The position numbers and the translations under genes were made by a program. DNA of 64,000 bases from DATJCV01 sp963707665 (GTDB lineage Bacteria > Pseudomonadota > Gammaproteobacteria > Burkholderiales > Burkholderiaceae_D). Below the pieces are notes generated by a model. It had not been told where the DNA came from, searched no databases, and saw only the letters and a list, made by a program, of their open reading frames with translations. Positions 56,029 to 64,000 of the stretch are shown piece by piece (positions within the stretch are counted from its first letter, which is position 1; each line of letters opens with the position of its first letter). The stretch covers positions 34,945-98,944 of the forward strand of contig CAVPQU010000013.1 of NCBI GenBank assembly GCA_963707665.1, given 5' to 3'.

Positions 56029-56221
56029 GACGCTGCCGTCAAAGCGCTCGGCAAAACGGATCAGAAACGAAACATGTCTGAGCGCAGCGAGTTCGTTTCG
56101 TTTCCCGGTTTGGCGAGCGCTTTGACGGGAACCCGAAGGGCAGCGTCTTGCGGTCGCCTTTCTTTGCTTACTTTCTTTGGCGAGACAAAGAAAGTAAGTA
56201 GCTGCCGGGCTACCCCCGGCA
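56029..56221. repeat. composite intergenic element of nested inverted repeats
   Basis: In the 455-base holA-proA gap four strong inverted repeats lie together. Outer: GACGCTGCC 56029-56037 with GGCAGCGTC 56139-56147, extended by a 20-bp arm 56036-56055 pairing with 56109-56128 at one mismatch. Inner: GAAACGAAAC 56064-56073 with GTTTCGTTTC 56095-56104. Third: a perfect 13-bp stem 56167-56179 with 56186-56198. Fourth: TGCCGGG 56203-56209 with CCCGGCA 56215-56221. It contains no gene and looks like a dispersed BIME or MITE-type element. Confidence 0.7.
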
Positions 56222-56272
56222 ACGCACCACGAAGTAGCAAGGTAATCTCTTAGCAAAAGACGCCACTGGGAA

Positions 56273-56301
56273 GAATGCATGCATTCTCGCTTTCGCGGGA
56301 A
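56273..56301. repeat. palindrome plus REP-like hairpin
   Basis: GAATGCATGCATTC is a perfect 14-bp palindrome at 56273-56286. It overlaps a REP-like hairpin, TTCTCGC 56284-56290 with GCGGGAA 56295-56301, similar to the one at 29400-29420. Confidence 0.5.
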
Positions 56302-56310
56302 CATAAATTT

Positions 56311-56371
56311 GGGAGTATGTGGCAATTTAATAATGCCGACGCCCGAGATGAGACATACTATGCCGGAGTAT
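56311..56371 (-). repeat. spaced-heptamer intergenic element, copy F (minus strand)
   Basis: Read on the minus strand, ATACTCC at 56365-56371 and at 56312-56318, start distance 53. The middle ACATACT (plus strand) can pair either with AGTATGT at the left end or, as ATACT, with AGTAT at the right end, giving two mutually exclusive hairpins. It lies about 60 bases before proA. Confidence 0.7.
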
Positions 56372-56429
56372 ATAAAAACATCACCACCAGCCATACCGTA
56401 TCAACCGCACCACCGTCCTTGACACCGCC

Positions 56430-57696
<1,267 letters not shown>

Positions 57697-57838
57697 GTGC
57701 CATGCAGACGGAGTGTCGCCTTGCAAGGCAACACCGTTGCGCAGGCGCGGGCATGTTCCGCGAAACCCTGCTCCACCACGGGAAGTGCGACAATGCAATC
57801 GACACTGTCCAAGATCAATAACACTGCAAGGAACCCGC

Positions 57839-58262
57839 ATGCTCTGGATCAAATCGCTGCACCTCGTGTTTGTCATCTCCTGGTTTGCGGGGCTGTTCTA
57901 CCTGCCGCGCATCCTGGTCAACCTGGCCGAGGAAACGCGACGCCACCGCCATCGAGCGCCTGATCCTGATGGCGCGCCGGCTGTATCGCTTCATGTCGCT
58001 CTTGGCGGTGCCGGCGGTGGTGTTCGGGCTCTGGCTGTGGCTGGTTTACGGCATCGGCAAGGGCCCCGGCAACGGCTGGCTGCACGCCAAGCTGCTGCTG
58101 GTCTTGCTGGTGATCGGCTACCACCACGCCTGCGGTTCGCTGCTGAAAAAATTCGAGCACGGCCGCAACACGCGCAGCGCCAAGTGGCTGCGCTGGTTCA
58201 ACGAGGTGCCGGTGCTGCTGTTGCTGCTGATCGTGGTGCTGGTCATCGTCAAACCCTTCTGA
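57839..58262 (+). CDS. HemJ/CopD-family integral membrane protein, frameshifted
   Basis: About 140 residues after correction, with four hydrophobic helices. The start MLWIKSLHLVFVISWFAGLFYLPRILV is close to HemJ (UPF0093), the heme-containing protoporphyrinogen oxidase, and also to CopD-domain proteins; I cannot decide between them. Conserved His residues are at about 8 and in GYHHACG near 95. The frame breaks at 57937 between LAEET and DATAIERLILMARRLYRF. The 140 bases before it show no gene. Confidence 0.8.
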
Positions 58263-58272
58263 GGAGACTGCT

Positions 58273-58875
58273 GTGGCTAAGAAATGCGAGTATTTTTTCG
58301 CGCCTCATTCGACCTGGGCGTATATCGGCCATGAGCGCTTTGTCGCACTGACCAGAAAATATGGGATCCAGGTCGAACTCAAGCCGTGCAACTTCGGCAA
58401 GGTGCTCAGCGTTTCCGGCGGCGTGCCGCTGGCATCGCGCGCGCCGCAGCGCCAGGCCTATCGCCTGGCGGAGATGAGGCGCTGGTCCGAATTCCTGCGC
58501 TTGCCGTTGAACCTGCAGCCGAAATTCTTCCCGGTGCAGTCCGAACTGGCCGCCAAAGTGATCATCGCCGCACAACTGGCGCACGGCACCGACGCCGCGC
58601 TGGAACTGACCGGCGCCATCATGCGCGCACTCTGGGTCGAGGAAAAAAACATTGCCGATGCCGCCACGCTGGAGACAATCGCCAACAGCCTTGAGCACGA
58701 CGGCGGCGCGCTGCTGAAATCTGCCGAAACAGCCAGTGCCGAGGCTGAATACCAGCGCTTCACCGACGAGGCGATCGCCGCCAACGTGTTCGGCTCGCCC
58801 TGGTATGTGGTCGACGGCGAAGGCTACTGGGGCCAGGACCGGCTCGACTTTGTCGAGCGCGCACTGGCAAAATAA
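58273..58875 (+). CDS. 2-hydroxychromene-2-carboxylate isomerase-like DsbA-fold protein
   Basis: A 200-residue cytosolic protein starting at GTG 58273 with GAGGAGAC upstream, 10 bases after the previous gene. The start CEYFFAPHSTWAYIGHERF (Ser-Thr in place of the DsbA CXXC) and the end VFGSPWYVVDGEGYWGQDRLDFVERAL match HCCA isomerases, glutathione-dependent enzymes related to kappa-class transferases. In naphthalene degraders they isomerise hydroxychromene carboxylate; the substrate here is unknown. Confidence 0.87.
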   Translation: MAKKCEYFFAPHSTWAYIGHERFVALTRKYGIQVELKPCNFGKVLSVSGGVPLASRAPQRQAYRLAEMRRWSEFLRLPLNLQPKFFPVQSELAAKVIIAAQLAHGTDAALELTGAIMRALWVEEKNIADAATLETIANSLEHDGGALLKSAETASAEAEYQRFTDEAIAANVFGSPWYVVDGEGYWGQDRLDFVERALAK

Positions 58876-58975
58876 AACACGTCGCCCCGGCCGGCATTGG
58901 CCGGTCGTGGCATTTTCTTGGTTTTCCGCTTGCGCCGCCGTTCCGAGCGCAAGCCAACGGATAAAGGGTTCCCCC

Positions 58976-60397
58976 ATGTCTCACTCTCCCCTGTCACATT
59001 CGCATTCCTATTTTTGCCCCTGCCCGCGCGGCCTGGAAGCGGCGCTGGCCGAAGAACTGGGCGAGATCGCCGCGGCCGGCAAGACGCTGAAGATCCACAA
59101 CCAGGTGCCGGGCGGCGTGCATTGCTCCGGCACGCTGGCCGACGCCTACCGCATCAACCTGCATTCGCGCATCGCCTCGCGCGTGCTTGCTGCGCATGGC
59201 GCATGCCGGCTACAGCAATGAAAACGACATCTACGACCTGGCGCTGGCGCAGCCCTGGGAAGACTGGTTCGGCATTCAGCACACGATCCGCATCGACGTC
59301 ACGGCAATCAAGTCGCCGCTGAAAAGCCTGGAGTTCACCACGCTCAAGATCAAGGATGCAATCTGCGACCGCTTCCGCGATATCTGTTCGCAGCGGCCAT
59401 CGGTCGATACCAAAACGCCGGACATGCGCATCGTCGGCTTTCTCGATGCGCATAATTTCACGCTGTATCTGGATACCTCCGGCGAGGCCTTGTTCAAGCG
59501 CGGCTGGCGGCTGGAGACCGGCGACGCGCCGCTGCGCGAAAACCTGGCGGCCGGCCTGCTGCGGGTGGCCGGCTGGAAACCGGGCACGATATTGCTCGAC
59601 CCGATGTGCGGCTCCGGCACCATCCTGATCGAAGCGGCGCAGATGCTGGCCGGGATTCCGCCCGGCGCCAGGCGTGAGTTCGCGTTCGAAAAATTCCTCG
59701 GCTTCGACGCCGACCAGTGGCGCGCGATCAAGGACGAGCGTCAAGCCGAATCCGCTGCCGGCTGCACCGACCATTTTCGGCAGCGACATTTCCGGCGACA
59801 TGGTGACCATCACGCGCAACAACTTGAACAAGGCCGGCATCCCGTTCGAAGTGCCGCTGAAACAGATCGAGGCGCAGGAAATCAAGCCGCCCAGCGATGC
59901 AGCCTGGCATGATCGTGACCAACCCGCCGTATGGCGAGCGGATCGGCGTGCGCGGCGATGCCGCATTGCCGACCGACGAACTGTTCGCGGCTTTCTTCAG
60001 CGCCTTCGGCACCACGCTCAAGCAGCGCTTCGCCGGCTGGCAGGTGTTTCTGTTTTCTGCCGATTTCGGCTTGCCCAAATTGCTGCGGCTGAAGGAGGCG
60101 CGCAAGACGCCGTTTTTCAATGGCGCGCTGGAATGCCGCTTGTTCCGCTTCGACATGGTGGCAGGATTCAACCGGCGCGAGCAGGCCAAGCCGGTCAGGC
60201 AGCAAGACGGAGCCGATGCATCGAAGGGCTTCGGCGTGCCGGTCGCGCCGCGGTATGGAACGGCAAGCCGGTGGTGTTTTCCCGGATTGCCGAACCGCGA
60301 TCATCGCAGCTTGCACGACACCAGCTTGCCCCGCGCACGCGCACGCCTGCACGCGCATACCGATTCGGTCCATACGCTCCCACACCGTCCTGGATGA
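58976..60397 (+). CDS. THUMP-domain 23S rRNA guanine methyltransferase (RlmL N-terminal-like), at least three frameshifts
   Basis: About 472 residues in the joined frames. The N-terminal part (YFCPCPRGLEAALAEELGEI, VPGGVHCSGTLADAYRINLHSRIASRVLL) is the ferredoxin-like/THUMP region, followed by a SAM fold with DPMCGSGTILIEAAQML and the catalytic VTNPPYGERIG. Frameshifts lie near 59187, 59739 and 59896. The last 60 residues after RREQAKPVRQ look unlike the family and may be out of frame, so the true end is uncertain. It modifies G2445-type positions by homology. Confidence 0.82.
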
Positions 60398-60477
60398 AAC
60401 GCAGCTCCGCAGGCATCACAGCGAGCTTTGCTGATTGCGCTATCCTTGTTTTTAACCACATTCTGCCGGAGACCCCC

Positions 60478-61957
60478 ATGCTGCAAGCCGTCAAACCTCA
60501 ACTCAAGCTGAACGACCCTGCCCTGTTGCGCCATCAGGCGTATGTCAATGGCGCCTGGCTTGATGGCGGCGCCAGCTTCGAGGTCACCAACCCGGCCGAC
60601 GGCAGCAGCATCGGCTCGGTGCCGAACCTGGGCGCCGCCGAAACGCAAACGGCAATCGACGCCGCCCAGGCCGCGTTCCCGGCCTGGGCCGCGAAAACCG
60701 GCAAGGAGCGCGCCGTCCATCATGCGCAAATGGTTCGAGCTGATGCTGGCCCATGCCGACGATCTGGCGGCGCTGATGACCGCCGAACAAGGCAAGCCGC
60801 TGGCCGAAGCCAAGGGCGAAGTGATCTACGGCGCCAGCTTCATCGAATGGTTCGCCGAGGAAGCCAAGCGCGTCTCCGGCGACGTGCCGGCCTCGACCTG
60901 GCGCGACAAGCGCATGGTGGTCCTGAAGCAGCCGATCGGCGTCTGCGCCTCGATCACGCCCTGGAACTTCCCGATCGCCATGATCACGCGCAAGGTGGCG
61001 CCGGCGCTGGCCGCCGGCTGCACCATCGTCATCAAGCCGGCCGAGCAGACGCCGCTGTCGGCGCTGGCGCTGGCCGAACTGGCGCAGCGCGCCGGCATCC
61101 CGGCCGGCGTCCTCAACGTCGTCACCGCCGATGCCGAACGCTCGATCGAAGTCGGCCAAGTGCTGTGCTCCAGCCCGATCGTGCGCCATCTGTCGTTCAC
61201 CGGCTCGACGCCGGTCGGCCGCATCCTGATGCAGCAGTGCGCACCGACCGTCAAGAAGCTCGGCCTGGAACTCGGCGGCCACGCGCCGTTCATCGTGTTC
61301 GACGACGCCGACCTCGACGCCGCGGTGGAAGGCGCGCTGGCCTCCAAGTACCGCAACGCCGGCCAGACCTGCGTCTGCACCAACCGCTTCTACGTCCACG
61401 AATCGGTCTACGACGCCTTCGTCGCCAAGCTGGCCGCGGGCGCGGCGCAGATCAAGGTCGGCAACGGCTTCGAGGCCGGCGTGGTGCAAGGGCCGCTGAT
61501 CGACGAACAGGCGGTGGCCAAGGTCGAGGAGCACGTGGCCGACGCGCTGGCCAAGGGCGCCAAGGTCGAAAGCGGCGGCAAAAAACACGCCCTGGGCGGC
61601 CGCTTCTACGAGCCGACCGTGCTGTCGAACGTCAGCACCGACATGCAGATCATGCGCGAGGAAACCTTCGGCCCGGTGGCCGCCGTGATCAAGTTCAAGA
61701 CCGAGGCGGAAGCGGTGGCGGCCGCCAACGATACCGAATTCGGCCTGGCCAGCTATTTCTATTCGCGCGACATCGGCCGCGTCTGGCGCGTCGCCGAGCA
61801 GCTCGACTACGGCATGGTCGGCATCAACACCGGCATCATTTCCAACGAAGTGGCGCCGTTCGGCGGCGTCAAGCAGTCCGGCCTCGGGCGCGAAGGCTCG
61901 ACATACGGCATGGACGAATACCTGGAAATCAAATACCTCTGCATGGGCGGCATCTGA
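60478..61957 (+). CDS. gabD: succinate-semialdehyde dehydrogenase (NADP+-type GabD), frameshifted
   Basis: About 492 residues after correction. It oxidises succinate semialdehyde to succinate in GABA and 4-hydroxybutyrate breakdown. It has [44 protein letters not shown], the catalytic Glu in [18 protein letters not shown] and Cys in [14 protein letters not shown], and the end [23 protein letters not shown]. The frame breaks near 60717 between ERAV and [12 protein letters not shown]. Start ATG 60478 gives the usual N-terminus. The 261 bases after it hold no gene. Confidence 0.94.
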
Positions 61958-62072
61958 ATCACAAGCAGGGCTGCCCGCTTGTTCGCCAATCCTTGTCCGC
62001 TGCAGTGGCTCTTGACGCTATAAAAACCGCGATAAAGGGACTGCCGGCAGCGAACTGCGGCGCCGGGCACGG

Positions 62073-62078
62073 TATAAT
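62073..62078 (+). promoter_or_regulatory. possible -10 box of minCDE
   Basis: TATAAT 141 bases before minC in the gabD-minC gap; the -35 region is not convincing. Confidence 0.38.
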
Positions 62079-62218
62079 CGCCCGCTGATGGCCATCGCGC
62101 GCGCAGGCACGCCAGCCGTGCTTCCATCCTCCGAACATGCAGTGAACCGGCGACGGCATCCGGCCCGTCCGAGGCCCGCCGGCATACCGCGCGAAACCGT
62201 TGCGCCTACTTGGTTGTC

Positions 62219-62965
62219 ATGCCCAAAAAACCGTCCAGCAAGCCAATAGAAATCAAAATTTCCACCGTGGTAGCCGTCTGCGCCATCCTGCACGATGCCA
62301 ATCCGGCAACGCTGGCAACGGCGCTGCAGCAAATGACCGGCGGCGTCGCCGATTTTTTCGACCATGAATTCACGGTCATCGACGTCGGTGCGCTGGATGA
62401 CAAGGCGCGTGCCGCGCTCGACTGGCCGGCTCTGATCGCGCTGCTGCGCTCGGTGCGCCTGAATCCGGTGGCGGTACGCAATGCCACGCCCGGCATGGAG
62501 GCAGCGATCATCGCCCACGGCTTGAGCCTCGATAGCGAAGTCAAGCCGCGCGCGCCAGAACCGCAGGCGGCACCGGCACCCGCCACGACCCCGACGCCAG
62601 CCGCCGCCGCCAGTGCTCCGGTTGCAGCCATGATCGTCGATACCCCGGTGCGCGCCGGCCAGCGCATCTATGCGCGCGGCGACCTGATCGTCACCGCCGC
62701 CGTCAACAATGGCGCCGAGATCATTGCCGACGGCAGCATCCATGTCTATGCGGCGCTGCGCGGACGAGCGCTGGCCGGCGCCAGCGGCAATCTGCAGGCG
62801 CGCATCTTTGCGCTCGACATGGAAGCCGAGCTGGTCTCGATTGCCGGCGTCTATCGCACCTTCGAGGATGGTTTCCCGAAGGGGCTGGCGCAAAAGCCGG
62901 CACAGGTCCGCTTGCAAAACGACACGCTGGAAGTGGCCGCGGTCGAACGCCACGCACGCGCATGA
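62219..62965 (+). CDS. minC: septum site-determining protein MinC
   Basis: A 248-residue FtsZ inhibitor: N-terminal domain (KPIEIKISTVVAVCAILHDANPATLATALQQM), an Ala/Pro-rich linker at about 118-142, and a C-terminal beta-helix domain (VRAGQRIYARGDLIVTAAVNNGAEIIADGSIHVYAALRGRALAGASGNLQARIFALDMEAELVSIAGVYRT) that binds MinD. The ATG at 62219 is preferred; TTG at 62210 is also in frame. It is first of minCDE. Confidence 0.95.
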   Translation: MPKKPSSKPIEIKISTVVAVCAILHDANPATLATALQQMTGGVADFFDHEFTVIDVGALDDKARAALDWPALIALLRSVRLNPVAVRNATPGMEAAIIAHGLSLDSEVKPRAPEPQAAPAPATTPTPAAAASAPVAAMIVDTPVRAGQRIYARGDLIVTAAVNNGAEIIADGSIHVYAALRGRALAGASGNLQARIFALDMEAELVSIAGVYRTFEDGFPKGLAQKPAQVRLQNDTLEVAAVERHARA

Positions 62966-62991
62966 ATCCCATTTTTTGAAGGAGCCTATTT

Positions 62992-63807
62992 GTGGCAAAA
63001 ATCATCGTAGTCACCTCCGGCAAAGGCGGGGTCGGCAAGACCACCTCCAGCGCCAGTTTCGCCACCGGCCTGGCGATGCGCGGCCACAAGACCGCCGTCA
63101 TCGATTTCGACGTCGGCCTGCGCAACCTCGACCTGATCATGGGTTGCGAACGGCGCGTGGTGTACGACCTGATCAATGTCATCAACCAGGACGCAACGCT
63201 GAACCAGGCGCTGATCAAGGACAAGCACTGCGACAAGCTGTACATCCTGCCGGCCTCGCAGACGCGCGACAAGGAAGCGCTGACCGAGGACGGCGTCGAA
63301 CGCGTGCTGACCGAGCTGGCGACGATGGGCTTCGAATACATCATCTGCGATTCGCCGGCCGGCATCGAACACGGCGCGCTGATGTCGCTCACCTTCGCCG
63401 ACGAGGCGATCGTGGTGACCAACCCGGAAGTGTCGTCGGTACGCGATTCGGACCGCATCCTCGGGATCCTGCAAGCGAAGTCGCGCCGTGCCAAGAACGG
63501 CGGCGAGCCGGTCAAGGAACATTTGCTGATCACCCGCTATTCGCCGAAACGGGTGGAAGCCGGCGAGATGCTGTCGCACACCGACGTCCAGGAAATCCTG
63601 CGCATCCCGCTGATCGGCATCATTCCGGAATCGGAATCGGTGCTGCACGCCTCGAACCAGGGCAATCCGGCGATCCACCTGAAGGGCAGCGACGTCGCCG
63701 AAGCCTATGAGGACGTGGTGACGCGCTTCCTGGGCGAAGATCTGCCGCTGCGTTTTGCGACACATGAAAAGCCGGGATTATTCAAGCGCATCTTTGGGGG
63801 GAAATGA
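62992..63807 (+). CDS. minD: septum site-determining ATPase MinD
   Basis: A 271-residue deviant-Walker ATPase: [12 protein letters not shown] at residues 9-20, [14 protein letters not shown] near 41, [11 protein letters not shown] near 117, and the C-terminal membrane-targeting helix GLFKRIFGG. It recruits MinC to the membrane and oscillates under MinE. The GTG at 62992 has AAGGAG ten bases before it. minE starts one base after the stop. Confidence 0.97.
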   Translation: MAKIIVVTSGKGGVGKTTSSASFATGLAMRGHKTAVIDFDVGLRNLDLIMGCERRVVYDLINVINQDATLNQALIKDKHCDKLYILPASQTRDKEALTEDGVERVLTELATMGFEYIICDSPAGIEHGALMSLTFADEAIVVTNPEVSSVRDSDRILGILQAKSRRAKNGGEPVKEHLLITRYSPKRVEAGEMLSHTDVQEILRIPLIGIIPESESVLHASNQGNPAIHLKGSDVAEAYEDVVTRFLGEDLPLRFATHEKPGLFKRIFGGK

Positions 63808-63808
63808 C

Positions 63809-64000
63809 ATGGCCCTGCTCTCGTTTTTATTCCACCGCGAGCCGAAAAGCGCTGCCGCCGCGAAGGAACGTCTGCAAATCATCATCGCGCGCGAACGCGA
63901 CAGCCGCGAGCGGCAACGATTTTTTGCCGGCGCTGCACCAGGAATTGATCGCGGTCATTTCCAAATACACCAAAGTCAACGCCGACGACATCAAGATCTC
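63809..64000 (+). CDS. minE: cell division topological specificity factor MinE, frameshifted and cut by window end
   Basis: The start [36 protein letters not shown] is the MinE membrane/MinD-binding part. One extra C at 63917 separates it from [27 protein letters not shown], the topological domain, which continues past the window. It drives MinD off the membrane. About 64 residues are visible. Confidence 0.93.
   Translation, partial: MALLSFLFHREPKSAAAAKERLQIIIARERDSRERQRFFAGAAPGIDRGHFQIHQSQRRRHQDL

Noticed and set aside
56029..56221. CRISPR array
   Set aside because: The repeats are inverted and of different sequences, with no regular direct repeats or cas genes nearby.
59674..62088. 804-codon open frame spanning the rRNA methyltransferase and gabD
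   Set aside because: Only its first part matches the methyltransferase; the rest is Arg/Gly-rich out-of-frame translation of gabD. It is not a fusion protein.

Overview
This is chromosomal DNA of a GC-rich Gram-negative betaproteobacterium, most likely in Burkholderiales/Oxalobacteraceae (Herbaspirillum, Collimonas, Herminiimonas or a relative). I base that on gene order (miaB-phoH-ybeY-corC-lnt-glyQS-gmhB-plsC; hemH-grpE-dnaK-dnaJ; recN-nadK; hrcA; fur/bamE; leuS-lptE-holA; minCDE) and on protein style. No rRNA, tRNA, CRISPR array, prophage or transposase gene was recognised. Layout: 1-5 kb holds a partial amidohydrolase, an NAD(P)-dependent dehydrogenase and an MFS exporter in one run, then an EamA protein, then a Fur-box-controlled cupredoxin plus FTR1 iron permease. 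From 5 to 16.2 kb there are two divergent catabolic units: acyl-CoA ligase, branched-chain-type ABC transporter (livK-H-M-G-F) and IclR regulator leftward; glutaryl-CoA dehydrogenase and the two pimeloyl-CoA-dehydrogenase-like subunits rightward. This looks like import, activation and beta-oxidation of a dicarboxylic or aromatic-derived acid. From 16.2 to 20.4 kb: TerC, NhaR, a D-Ala-D-Ala dipeptidase and DUF3014. 

From 20 to 34 kb is a housekeeping run for tRNA modification, ribosome maturation, a second-type EF-G, lipoprotein acylation, glycyl-tRNA synthetase and envelope lipid synthesis. From 34 to 38 kb a chemoreceptor is flanked by two chalcone-isomerase-like paralogues. From 38 to 50 kb is the heat-shock/iron/heme block (dnaJ, dnaK, grpE, hemH, recN, nadK, hrcA, fur, bamE, dapB), with two good sigma-32 promoters. 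From 50 to 64 kb are ExbBD, an orphan barstar, leuS-lptE-holA, proA, a HemJ/CopD protein, an rRNA methyltransferase, gabD and minCDE (minE cut by the window end). 

Two things stand out. (1) A previously unlabelled intergenic element occurs six times: heptamers ATACTCC (or ATACCCC) start 53 bp apart (54 in one copy), with partly conserved sequence between; one copy is inverted at the same spacing. It could be a small RNA with two anti-Shine-Dalgarno-like motifs or a dispersed DNA repeat. (2) About 23 single-base insertions and 3 single-base deletions break reading frames, including essential genes (leuS four times, glyQ, glyS, dapB, proA). They are dense at 6.8-18.4 kb and 48.7-64 kb and nearly absent at 30-48 kb. 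I treat them as sequence errors, so these genes are annotated as intact CDS with frameshift positions given.
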